DNA of 64,000 nt from Arcicella aurantiaca. Lineage in GTDB: Bacteria > Bacteroidota > Bacteroidia > Cytophagales > Spirosomataceae. Shown piece after piece: positions 44,302 to 52,346 of this stretch (within the stretch, counting starts at the first letter, position 1; every line of letters starts with the position of its first letter). Both the position numbers and the translations under genes were made by a program. A model generated the notes under the pieces. That model made no database searches. It saw only the letters and a program-made list of their open reading frames with translations, and was not told the DNA's origin. Location: NCBI RefSeq assembly GCF_003148625.1, contig NZ_QGGO01000032.1:1-64000 (forward strand), written 5' to 3'.

Positions 44302-45231
44302 TTAGTTTTGATTGAGTTTAAAAATATCACTTATTAGTTCGATACCCATCATACGGTCTTGAGATTTCATAGCGGCACTCATAAAAATGATTTCATCTAT
44401 TCCGTACTGCTCTTTGAGTGTCATCACTTGGTCTTGAAACTTAGCAGGGCTTCCAAAAATATCTCCTTTTCCAACAGCCGTTTTGGTATTAAGAAAATCA
44501 AGAATTTTTTTTGCTTTCTGAGATGTTTTATGACAACACCCTGCAATGGCTAAGGTCATCTTTGGCACTACTCCATAGCGTTGAAAATAATCTTCTCTGA
44601 ACTTAGCTAAACGTTCTTTTTCGTAGGATACATCTGAACCAGCATGAAAAATAGAACGAGCAAAATTAGTGCGTAGTTTTAAGGCTCTATCTAAACTTCC
44701 ATAGGATACTCCCAAAGTCCAAATTTCTGGTATTTCACCTTTATACGGAGGAATGACAATCCCCTTTCCTTCGTTAAATAATTCGTCCTCATCTTGTAAA
44801 TAATGGACTAATTCTTCTAATTTACTATCAAAAGTGCTTCTTAAAATTTGATTGGTATCTTTGATGGCGGCTTGTGCAATTTTCTCACCAACAACCCCAT
44901 TTGCAAGCCCTAAATCAATTCTTCCTGGAAATAAATTGGCTAATAATTTAAAATTTAAAGCTACATGATAGGGATTATGAATACTCAATAAAATACCTGC
45001 TACACCGATTTTGATACGGTTGGTCATCCCTGCTAAAATAGGTAAAAGCGTTTCGGGATTAGACCATGCCGCTCGTGTATTGGCAACATGATGTTCTGCT
45101 ACCCACAAGCGACTAAAACCTAATTTATCAGCATGATTGGCATATTCAATTAAGTCTTCTATTACATGAAGACTATTCATTTTGGTATCACGAAGACCAA
45201 AGTCAAGCAGTCCGATTTTAATATTTTCCAT
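44302..45231 (-). CDS. LLM-class flavin-dependent oxidoreductase, MsnO8-like
   Basis: A 309-residue luciferase-like TIM-barrel protein: LWVAEHHVANTRAAWSNPE near 43-61, RIKIGVAGILLSIHNPYHVA, FPGRIDLGLANG and ending FMSAAMKSQDR. The AEHH motif is usual for FMN-linked luciferase-like proteins of the MsnO8 type. It is 8-12 bases from the exporter 2 and LanC genes, hence co-transcribed. Related F420-dependent luciferase-like enzymes (LanJC) reduce dehydroalanine to D-alanine in other lanthipeptides, so a reductive or oxidative tailoring role is a reasonable guess, with FMN more likely than F420 here. Confidence 0.85.
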   Translation of the reverse strand: MENIKIGLLDFGLRDTKMNSLHVIEDLIEYANHADKLGFSRLWVAEHHVANTRAAWSNPETLLPILAGMTNRIKIGVAGILLSIHNPYHVALNFKLLANLFPGRIDLGLANGVVGEKIAQAAIKDTNQILRSTFDSKLEELVHYLQDEDELFNEGKGIVIPPYKGEIPEIWTLGVSYGSLDRALKLRTNFARSIFHAGSDVSYEKERLAKFREDYFQRYGVVPKMTLAIAGCCHKTSQKAKKILDFLNTKTAVGKGDIFGSPAKFQDQVMTLKEQYGIDEIIFMSAAMKSQDRMMGIELISDIFKLNQN

Positions 45232-45243
45232 AGTTTTAATAGA

Positions 45244-46461
45244 TTATGATAATAAAAAGACACTGTCCCACTTCAAATCTTCTTCACTTACCGCAGAAAT
45301 TAATCCTAATGAAATACCTACAAAGCCTTCTAAAAGTTCTCCTGCGTGCGACCTAAAGAGGGGGTCTGTGGTTTCTTTTTCAAGAAATTGTAAGGTTCTT
45401 TCTATCCAATAATAATATCCTTCTTCATAAATGGGTAAAGCAGTCATTTCGTAAAAACGTTTGTAGTATTGAGCCATTCCGATTGACCCATGACAAATAT
45501 GACTGTCTATTACGATGGTCTCTTTTCTATTTTTTCGTTCAATGGTATTACATCCTACTTCATCTGCAATATCTGCCCATTCTGGTACACCAAACTGCTT
45601 TGAGGCTGTATAAAGCAATAGTATTTCGTTTAAATCACCATAACACCAACCTAACCTCGAACCGTATTCTTCTATATTTTTATCAGAATTCCAAGGCTCT
45701 TTTTCATTAATTGTTAGAGGAAAAAACGAGTATTTTCCCGTAGCAAAATCTTGTGGTGTTTTGTAAGAAAGGATAAAATTGATTCCTCCTGATACTATTT
45801 CTTCTATTTGAGTCTTACAAATACCTTTTGCATGAATTTTCAGAAGAATCATTAATATTCCACAGAGTCCATGTGCCAGCCCTAAATTGATATTGTCTGA
45901 TTCATTCAGGCGAGCAATATGCGAGTTCTCAAAACGAACACCTCTCGAATCTCTGATGGCAGTCTTTGACAATGTTTCGACCAAAATTTCAAGGTATTTC
46001 TCTACTTTTGGATTAGACAAACGGCGACTCAAATATAATAAAACACCCAAAGAGCCATGTAAATAATCGGTATTTCGTTTTACTACATCTTCTAACGTTT
46101 TTGTATATACGATGTCATCAAACTCACACAATTGCTCATCAAAATTAATGTCAATAATTCCTTCATCTTTCAGTAGCGAAAGAACATAGCCAAACCCAGA
46201 GAGTCCATAAGAAAAGGCTGGTTTTAATAAATATGGTGATTTATGAGTATCCATATTATGTAAGATAGTCTCAATCAATTCCACGCCTTTATCAGCATAT
46301 TTTTCGTCTTCAAAGTATCTGAACATATAGAAGTAGTATAAAATCTGCCCTATTCTACCCGAAAAAAGGGTGTCGTTTTTGGGTTCTGTTACTTCAATAA
46401 TATTCAGTAGTTTTTTGACTTGTAAATCTATTAATTCTTTTTCAATCGTGAGGGTTTTCAT
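45244..46461 (-). CDS. lanthionine synthetase LanC, zinc ligands complete
   Basis: A 405-residue alpha/alpha-barrel cyclase. The zinc ligands are Cys273 (GWCYGDL), Cys323 and His324 (HICHGSIG). The His in GLAHGLCG (His197) and repeated GxxG motifs (SYGLSGFG, LHGSLGV) fit the family. It would add precursor Cys thiols to dehydro residues made by LanB. It is the only one of the two LanC proteins here with a complete metal site. It is co-directional with and 12 bases from both neighbours. Confidence 0.93.
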   Translation of the reverse strand: MKTLTIEKELIDLQVKKLLNIIEVTEPKNDTLFSGRIGQILYYFYMFRYFEDEKYADKGVELIETILHNMDTHKSPYLLKPAFSYGLSGFGYVLSLLKDEGIIDINFDEQLCEFDDIVYTKTLEDVVKRNTDYLHGSLGVLLYLSRRLSNPKVEKYLEILVETLSKTAIRDSRGVRFENSHIARLNESDNINLGLAHGLCGILMILLKIHAKGICKTQIEEIVSGGINFILSYKTPQDFATGKYSFFPLTINEKEPWNSDKNIEEYGSRLGWCYGDLNEILLLYTASKQFGVPEWADIADEVGCNTIERKNRKETIVIDSHICHGSIGMAQYYKRFYEMTALPIYEEGYYYWIERTLQFLEKETTDPLFRSHAGELLEGFVGISLGLISAVSEEDLKWDSVFLLS

Positions 46462-46473
46462 ATTTTCATTAGG

Positions 46474-47658
46474 TTAAAGCATCCAAATCAATTCATCAAA
46501 GCAATAGTTTTCCCTATCAAAATATTTTATCAAAGTACAGCCAATTCCTGTAATACCTTCCATAAAAGCGATATTGGTATGTTTGAAGTGTTGATTAAAA
46601 TTACCTTTAAATCCAGCCGTAGCGTTTTCATGAACAGCAAAATCTGTTATTTTTTTGTACCAATCGGTAGCAGTATCATAAAACAGAGTAATACCAGTCA
46701 TTTCATAAATTTTATCGAATATCAAAGCAACACCCGAGGCTCCATACAAAATACCCGCATCCTTAATTCCAGCTTTTGGGAAGTCATTACGGGTGGCACA
46801 ATTTTTAAATATTTGGATAGATTCAGAACTTAATCGTTCGTTTTGCAACAACTCTCCTACTCTCAAAAGAGCGTAAGCCACTCCCATATCACCATAACAT
46901 AAACCCAATGAAGTACGACCGTTTTCGTCTCCTACAATATCAGGGAAATGATAACCCTTTGCTACAAAATCAAGTTTTTTACTCAACAAGTATTCGGTAG
47001 AACTCAATAACATTTTTTTTACAAGTGTAGGTTGAATTCCCATTTCGTACATTTTGCATAAATATGTTATTACGATAGCGAGTCCATGAGAAATTCCTAA
47101 ATAAATATTATTCTTATCAAATAGTTTAGAAACCCAATAGGTATTATTCTGTGCATCTGTATGGGCAATCAGATTTAACCACAAAGTGATTTTTTCAAGA
47201 ATGGGTTCAACATCCGCTTTAGAATTACTGCGTGCCACAAAATACATTCCAGCCATCAATCCTCCTGTATAAGGGTCAAAATCTTCGGTTTTCATCGCTT
47301 TTTCAAGGACTTCTTCCATGATTTTGTCAATTCCCAAAAGGATTGCATTTGTATCTATTTCAATGATATTATTGGTCTTGGCGTATTCCAAAAATATTCC
47401 AATTTCTGCCAATTCTTTATAAAAACTTCGTCCTTCATAAGGCTCAGTTATTTTTTTGATAGAAGCTGATAAAATCTTCCCTGCCCAATCGTTATACTTA
47501 TTATTTTCGGTGAATGCTCCATAATAGGTAAAGAATAGTACTTTGCCAATCAGTCCGTTGGTATAGCCAAATGTTGAAAGTTTATTTTCTGGTAGGGTCA
47601 AACATTCGGCTATTTTATCAAGGCATAGTACTGCCTTCTCTTCGAGTAGCATTTCCAT
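46474..47658 (-). CDS. LanC-like protein lacking two of three zinc ligands
   Basis: A 394-residue LanC-fold protein. The first ligand is kept (Cys254 in GLCYGDMG) and so is His191 (GISHGLAI), but the Cys-His pair is replaced by Leu304-Tyr305 in AGILYGASG. Without these it should not activate thiols by zinc. It may be a non-catalytic partner of the neighbouring LanC, a substrate-binding subunit, or act on another chemistry. Open frame, length and other GxxG motifs are intact, so it is not simply a pseudogene. Confidence 0.88.
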   Translation of the reverse strand: MEMLLEEKAVLCLDKIAECLTLPENKLSTFGYTNGLIGKVLFFTYYGAFTENNKYNDWAGKILSASIKKITEPYEGRSFYKELAEIGIFLEYAKTNNIIEIDTNAILLGIDKIMEEVLEKAMKTEDFDPYTGGLMAGMYFVARSNSKADVEPILEKITLWLNLIAHTDAQNNTYWVSKLFDKNNIYLGISHGLAIVITYLCKMYEMGIQPTLVKKMLLSSTEYLLSKKLDFVAKGYHFPDIVGDENGRTSLGLCYGDMGVAYALLRVGELLQNERLSSESIQIFKNCATRNDFPKAGIKDAGILYGASGVALIFDKIYEMTGITLFYDTATDWYKKITDFAVHENATAGFKGNFNQHFKHTNIAFMEGITGIGCTLIKYFDRENYCFDELIWML

Positions 47659-47699
47659 AATTAAACATTTTAGAGTAGGTAATTTTAGTTCAAAACAGC

Positions 47700-50150
47700 C
47701 TAATGATTGATACGACTTTGAACTTCATCGCTTCCAGAGTTTCGTTGACGAGTTGAGAGTTTTTTATTCCCAAATTTGTAGGTCAATGTCAGTCTGACCA
47801 ATCGAGTATCGGCATAATTGCTCCCTTCTATGTTCTGAGTTGCCGATAATGTTCGGTAGGTATATTGTCTGCTCCAAAAAATATCGTTTAGGTTTAGTTT
47901 TAGGCTTCCTTGTTTCTTCCAAATGCTTTTCTGAAAACTTACATTCATATAAAAGCGAGGTAATTGAGTATTGGTAGCCACGATATACTGCCCTAAATAA
48001 TTGACATATACATCCATTTTATAGCCTTTGGGTAGTGCAATATTATGTGTAGAGTTGAAATAATATCCAGAAGAAGCTATATCCAGTTTATTTCCTAAGA
48101 AATTATTATCTGTTACTTTTCCAACGCTTCCATAAATATTATTACTGGTTTGCCACCATTTTGTAATGGCTACTTGAAAATTCACATTCAAACCATAGTC
48201 TGTTGACTTTGCCAAATTACCGATGAAGTGCCTAACCACTTTTGTCGAAGGAATCTGCTCGGTAGTCTCGTACATCATATCATTAGTTACGGAATAATCA
48301 AACGTGGTTGTGATTTTTCCTGCATAGGTATGTGTCAATGAAAAGTTATACGACTTAGAAGGATTCAAATTCGGATTTCCCTGACTGTACGTGTACTGGT
48401 CTGTATAAAAAGTCAGTGGATTCATCTGGTCGTAACTTGGTCGGGTAATGTCCCTTCTGAATGCAAAAGCCAATTGATGATTTTCAGACAAATTGGTTTC
48501 GGCTAAAAAATTAGGGAACAAATTGGTATAGTCTTTCTTCGTAAAACTCTGAGTAGAATATGAGTTCAATTCAATATTTGTATTTTCTACTCGTAAACCT
48601 GTTTGGATTTGCCATTTGCCCACAGATTTAGCAAAAGTCACATAAGCTGCATTAATATTTTCTTTATAGACAAAATTATCGTTTCGTTTGGTGTCAGGCT
48701 CCCACATTCCATTTTCTTTCGTTTGTAAATCTACAAGAATTAAGTTATTGGCGGTTACAAATGAACTCTTTGCTCCTGCTTCCATCTTCAAGGATTGATT
48801 AATGGCTTGAGTATAGTCAATTTTGTAGGTATTAAATTCTGTAATATAGGAAGGTCTGTTCCGCAATCCTTGTCTAAAATTAGATGCTTCAGACTGCGGA
48901 GGGATTCTCATTCGTCCCAAAAAAAGGGCATCACTACTATAATTATCCTTTCCATAATCAATATTAATTTCTAACTCTTTACCATTAGAATCTAAAGTAC
49001 CTTTATAGTTTAAGTTATAAGTTCGGAAATCTTCTTTCATGGTTGAAGTAGAGATGGTTTCTAAGGTAGAATCTCTCAATGACACACTCTTCCTAAAATC
49101 AGTGGTAGCATATTTTTCATTATCTCCTCCATAAATACTCCCATCTACCGAAAGTCCAAGAACATGGTTGGCGGCAAGATTATAGTCAAAACCCAATTTA
49201 TAACTATGGCTTCTGCTACTACTCTCATTTTTTGAATCTGTGTATAGTGAATACAAAGAACTATTTATTGGGAAACGGCTATCTTGCCAAGAAATTCGCT
49301 GACTTTTATTGAAGGATTGATTATAATTAGCAAAGAAATTAAATTTACCTTCTTTAAAATTAAAATTGCCCCCACCTGTATATTTTGTATAAATGCTTTG
49401 GCTCAATCCTAAGTTTACGTTTCCATTAAATCCCTGATTTACTCCTTTCTTTAATTTAATGTCAATTACTGCTCCCGCAAAAGAATCATATTTGGCAGAA
49501 GGCTGTGTAATAAGCTCAATCTTAGCAATATTATCAGACTTTAGACTTTTGAGAAAATTATTCAAGCCTTCTCCCGATAGTTGTATTTGCTTACCATCTA
49601 CCATAATCATTGTCGTTTTTCCTTGTAAACTTACACTCCCGTTATCTCCTACCAACACGCCAGGGGCTCTTTCAAGCACTTCCAATGATGTACTCCCTGC
49701 TCCTACTACACTATTCTCAACATTCAATACAAAGCGGTCTATCTGCCGTTCCACCAAGGGTTTGTTACCAACCACTTTCACTTCATTTAATACTTTCGAC
49801 TCTGTGTTCAGCGATATTTTTCCTAAATCAACCTCTTTTCCATCTCCTTGAATTACAAAAGATGGACTATAAAACTGCTGATACCCAATAAAACTAATTT
49901 TGATTAAGTATGAGCCTTTCATTATATTTTCAAAAACAAATGCTCCATTGCCGTCAGCCATTACACCCTTCAACATAGAAGAGTCTTTGCTTTGTAGTAT
50001 CAACACATTCGCAAAACCAACTGTATTCTCAGAATTACTTTCTTTAATTGTTCCTAAAACTCGTGTATTGTCTTGAGCATACAATCTGACCAAGCTTGAC
50101 ATCGTGATTACAAATATCATCACGATATAATATTTATAGTTCCTCTCCAT
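47700..50150 (-). CDS. outer-membrane beta-barrel receptor with carboxypeptidase-regulatory N-domain
   Basis: An 816-residue protein with a signal peptide (about 1-25, ending RLYAQ). A CarboxypepD_reg-like domain comes next (about 28-112), then a TonB-receptor-like plug (about 120-235, with LEVLERAPGVLVGDNGSVSL and VIDIKLKKG) and a 22-strand-type barrel. Such proteins in Bacteroidota import or bind ligands at the outer membrane with TonB. Within the RiPP locus it could take the modified peptide back in, sense it, export it or give immunity. It is 12 bases downstream of the small peptide gene at 50163. Confidence 0.87.
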   Translation of the reverse strand: MERNYKYYIVMIFVITMSSLVRLYAQDNTRVLGTIKESNSENTVGFANVLILQSKDSSMLKGVMADGNGAFVFENIMKGSYLIKISFIGYQQFYSPSFVIQGDGKEVDLGKISLNTESKVLNEVKVVGNKPLVERQIDRFVLNVENSVVGAGSTSLEVLERAPGVLVGDNGSVSLQGKTTMIMVDGKQIQLSGEGLNNFLKSLKSDNIAKIELITQPSAKYDSFAGAVIDIKLKKGVNQGFNGNVNLGLSQSIYTKYTGGGNFNFKEGKFNFFANYNQSFNKSQRISWQDSRFPINSSLYSLYTDSKNESSSRSHSYKLGFDYNLAANHVLGLSVDGSIYGGDNEKYATTDFRKSVSLRDSTLETISTSTMKEDFRTYNLNYKGTLDSNGKELEINIDYGKDNYSSDALFLGRMRIPPQSEASNFRQGLRNRPSYITEFNTYKIDYTQAINQSLKMEAGAKSSFVTANNLILVDLQTKENGMWEPDTKRNDNFVYKENINAAYVTFAKSVGKWQIQTGLRVENTNIELNSYSTQSFTKKDYTNLFPNFLAETNLSENHQLAFAFRRDITRPSYDQMNPLTFYTDQYTYSQGNPNLNPSKSYNFSLTHTYAGKITTTFDYSVTNDMMYETTEQIPSTKVVRHFIGNLAKSTDYGLNVNFQVAITKWWQTSNNIYGSVGKVTDNNFLGNKLDIASSGYYFNSTHNIALPKGYKMDVYVNYLGQYIVATNTQLPRFYMNVSFQKSIWKKQGSLKLNLNDIFWSRQYTYRTLSATQNIEGSNYADTRLVRLTLTYKFGNKKLSTRQRNSGSDEVQSRINH

Positions 50151-50162
50151 GAATTATAGCGT

Positions 50163-50348
50163 TTAAATGTCTCTATTTATATTTTTCAAAATATTTCTCT
50201 CTTGTTCTTCTGATGGTTTAACCAATGGACGACCACCCAATACAGCCTCCATTTCTTCAAGGCTAAGTTGCCCAAAGCTACGATTCTCCCCTTCTGTCAA
50301 GGATATTTTTTTTCTATTTGAAGAAAGTATTTTGCTAAAAAAATTCAT
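50163..50348 (-). CDS. GG-leader peptide linked to the radical SAM gene (C)
   Basis: A 61-residue peptide. The leader-like part ends FGQLSLEEMEAVLGG, a typical Bacteroidota GG leader (LSxEEMxxVLGG). The putative core after GG has 23 residues, is Lys/Glu/Arg-rich, and lacks Cys and aromatic residues. The gene overlaps the end of the radical SAM gene by 14 bases, implying translational coupling. It may be a substrate, a leader-only partner, or a binding protein. No family name is assigned. Confidence 0.65.
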   Translation of the reverse strand: MNFFSKILSSNRKKISLTEGENRSFGQLSLEEMEAVLGGRPLVKPSEEQERNILKNINRDI

Positions 50349-51519
50349 TTCCTTTTATATTTTTATTTGACGAATAAATGAGGAGATACTCCACACGGAT
50401 ACTGATATAATGTATTAATCTTTCTAAATCTTTACAATAAATGGAAGGATTATTAAACCCATTTTTAGCATCATAACGGTGAGTAATAAATCCACCATTG
50501 CATACTTCTACTACTGAACAATTTTGACATTGCCCACATAAGGTTTCCTGACTATCAATACAAAATTTAATGAGTGGGTGCTTGAATGAATCTTCTAAGG
50601 CGTGATTGCTAATATTCATGTTGGTCTTGGTAAAGCCATTTCCACAGGCTTTCAGACTGTCTTGCGGTTCAATATCTCCGTTGGTTTCAATGATTAGGTT
50701 AATGTTTTTTCCTCCTCCGAGGTATTCAAAATCTCCTTCTCCTCCCAAAATTTTGTTTAATATCTGATTGAAAAACGTTATTTGAGGTTTATCTCTGTCT
50801 TGGTCTTCAAACCAATTATCAAATAACTTAATGAGCCAATCAGCAAAAATTGTTTGTTCTAATTCAAAACCTGTCGGTAAATTATCATGTGTTCCGTCGG
50901 GCAAAAGAAAATTAATATGCCTGATTTTCAACGACTTATATTTCTTATATAAATCATCTGGATTAATATTCGGATTGATAACAGATAATATTCCGGGTAA
51001 ATATTTTAAATGTTTAGAGGTCTGAGCATTGGCAATTCCTTGTAAAGTGGCTGATAATGAGCTTCTGCCATGATGGTCTAATCGAAAACGGTTAGCCTCT
51101 TCAGAAAGTCCATCTAAACTAATACCGATTCTAATTCCCAAACTTCCCAATACTTTACACCATTCGTCGCTTAATAATACTCCATTCGTCTGAATAGTAT
51201 AAATTATTTGGATTGAAGCGGGGAGTAATTCATTGGCTTTTCTAACAAAATTTTGGTAAAAGTCATAACCTACCAATAATGGTTCTCCTCCATGAAAAAT
51301 AAAAGCAAATGTTTTACTCCCGCTCTCTGTCAAATAGGTTTTTACTCGCATCAATAAGTGAATAACCACTTCTTGACTCATAACTTTTGGTTGAGATTTA
51401 TACGTTTTATCTCCCAAATTATACATATAACAATATTCACAATTCAAATTACAACGACTGGCAACTTTCAAAACTAAACCTCTGATTATCACCTTTGTTT
51501 TCATTTGATTTTCTTTCAA
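50335..51519 (-). CDS. radical SAM/SPASM peptide maturase
   Basis: A 394-residue enzyme. The radical SAM cluster is Cys23-x3-Cys27-x2-Cys30 (CNLNCEYC), GGEPLL follows, and the SPASM-type C-terminus has Cys in KACGNG, LCGQCQNCSVVEVCNGG and YCKDL. The segment ending ITHRYDAKNGFNNPSIYC resembles FxsB and related three-residue-cyclophane-forming maturases. It is flanked by three short GG-leader peptides, its likely substrates, 8 bases downstream of one and overlapping another. It probably installs C-C or thioether crosslinks; the exact reaction is unknown. Confidence 0.88.
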   Translation of the reverse strand: MKENQMKTKVIIRGLVLKVASRCNLNCEYCYMYNLGDKTYKSQPKVMSQEVVIHLLMRVKTYLTESGSKTFAFIFHGGEPLLVGYDFYQNFVRKANELLPASIQIIYTIQTNGVLLSDEWCKVLGSLGIRIGISLDGLSEEANRFRLDHHGRSSLSATLQGIANAQTSKHLKYLPGILSVINPNINPDDLYKKYKSLKIRHINFLLPDGTHDNLPTGFELEQTIFADWLIKLFDNWFEDQDRDKPQITFFNQILNKILGGEGDFEYLGGGKNINLIIETNGDIEPQDSLKACGNGFTKTNMNISNHALEDSFKHPLIKFCIDSQETLCGQCQNCSVVEVCNGGFITHRYDAKNGFNNPSIYCKDLERLIHYISIRVEYLLIYSSNKNIKGNEFF

Positions 51520-51527
51520 TTATTACA

Positions 51528-51737
51528 TCAAATAATTTCGTTTGGTCCTTGATAGGAAGCATTTATTTGAGACGACACCTCTTGTCTGATAAAAAAACCA
51601 CCTCCATTAATATCATCTATTTTGCCTCCTAATACTTCATCAGCGTCAATTCGACCTTCATGTTCATCCAATTGTTGAAGTGCTTTTTTCTGTTTTTTCT
51701 TGTCACTTCTGGCAATGGTAAATATTTTCTTAATCAT
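51528..51737 (-). CDS. GG-leader peptide linked to the radical SAM gene (B)
   Basis: A 69-residue peptide. A basic N-terminus (MIKKIFTIARSDKKKQKK) is followed by DADEVLGGKIDDINGGG, offering two possible Gly cut sites, and a core ending FFIRQEVSSQINASYQGPNE plus II. Aromatic residues near Arg, Asn and Gln would be candidate crosslinking sites for a cyclophane-type maturase. It sits 13 bases after peptide A and 8 before the radical SAM gene. Confidence 0.7.
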   Translation of the reverse strand: MIKKIFTIARSDKKKQKKALQQLDEHEGRIDADEVLGGKIDDINGGGFFIRQEVSSQINASYQGPNEII

Positions 51738-51750
51738 ATCAATTCAACGT

Positions 51751-51954
51751 TTAAGTGTTCAATAAAACTGAAGGGAAAAACCATTTTGTCTGTCCATCAA
51801 GTTCAGACTCATACATTGGAGTATAATCTTTGTCACCTCCTCGTACTTCTTGGGCTGCGTCGTCATTGACCATTTCAATTTCTGAATCTAAAAACAGTTG
51901 TGAATCAGATTTTAAGTTAATTTTTTCAAAAAAAGTGCTTAATGTCTTTTTCAT
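51751..51954 (-). CDS. GG-leader peptide linked to the radical SAM gene (A)
   Basis: A 67-residue peptide, first gene of the long RiPP transcript. The leader ends DDAAQEVRGG, and the core is DKDYTPMYESELDGQTKW followed by FFPSVLLNT: no Cys, several aromatic residues. A -7 promoter box lies 26 bases upstream and the 21-bp-phased repeats lie beyond it. It is probably a substrate of the radical SAM enzyme, exported by one of the C39 transporters. Confidence 0.7.
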   Translation of the reverse strand: MKKTLSTFFEKINLKSDSQLFLDSEIEMVNDDAAQEVRGGDKDYTPMYESELDGQTKWFFPSVLLNT

Positions 51955-51979
51955 ACGATTTGTTTCATTTTGAGTATCT

Positions 51980-51987
51980 CAAAGTTA
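51980..51987 (-). promoter_or_regulatory. -7 box of the RiPP operon promoter
   Basis: TAACTTTG on the - strand fits TAnnTTTG, 26 bases before the ATG of peptide A. No TTG -33 element is present at the correct spacing, which is expected if an activator bound at the adjacent repeats recruits RNA polymerase. Confidence 0.6.
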
Positions 51988-52016
51988 TTAGAATCAATAA
52001 AATTTGTTTATTTTTT

Positions 52017-52070
52017 CCGATAAACAACATTGTTTTTCCGACAAACGACATTTCATAGTCGGCAAACAAC
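52017..52070 (-). promoter_or_regulatory. three direct repeats at 21-bp period, candidate LytTR operator
   Basis: On the - strand the 12-mers GTTGTTTGCCGA (52070-52059), GTCGTTTGTCGG (52049-52038) and GTTGTTTATCGG (52028-52017) recur at exactly 21 bp, each followed by a 9-base AT-rich spacer. Direct repeats about two helical turns apart are the known binding mode of LytTR regulators, and a LytTR gene starts 2 kb upstream. The proximal repeat ends 29 bases before the -7 box. Confidence 0.7.
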
Positions 52071-52080
52071 TTATAAAGTA

Positions 52081-52197
52081 TTATAGAAAAAGACATAATT
52101 TTGATGAACTCGTACTTTGATGAGCATTCTTTTTGTCATAATTAAAAACTGTAACTACGTTTTTAATTACGACTAAGTTTGTATAAAGCTTTTTCAT
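52081..52197 (-). CDS. candidate 38-residue peptide gene
   Basis: An open frame beginning MKKLYTNLVV and ending HQSTSSSKLCLFL, lying between the two operator-like sites and about 50 bases downstream of a second promoter-like sequence (52247-52256). It has one Cys near a Ser/Thr cluster but no GG motif. It may be chance; its position in a regulated interval is the only real support. Confidence 0.3.
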   Translation of the reverse strand: MKKLYTNLVVIKNVVTVFNYDKKNAHQSTSSSKLCLFL

Positions 52198-52283
52198 AAT
52201 TAATTAGAGTTTGAAAGTTTAATAGTTTTTTGTCTCATTGTTGAATCAAATTTGTAGAGAATATGGAAGTTATTTTTTATTTT

Positions 52284-52316
52284 TCGTTCAACGGTATTCC
52301 AATTCCGCCAAACAAC
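52284..52316 (-). promoter_or_regulatory. second operator-like pair at 21-bp period
   Basis: GTTGTTTGGCGG (52316-52305) and ACCGTTGAACGA (52295-52284) on the - strand share the spacing and part of the sequence of the three repeats at 52017-52070. TACAAATTTG at 52256-52247, 27 bases beyond, resembles a -7 box with imperfect spacing. It suggests a second start site whose transcript would cross 52081-52197. Confidence 0.5.
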
Positions 52317-52346
52317 ATTAACTAATCGACGAATGATTGCAATATT

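Noticed and set aside
47700-50150. Outer-membrane receptor as a SusC-type polysaccharide transporter
   Set aside because: No SusD gene is adjacent and the length (816) is short for SusC; it fits the smaller beta-barrel receptor family better.
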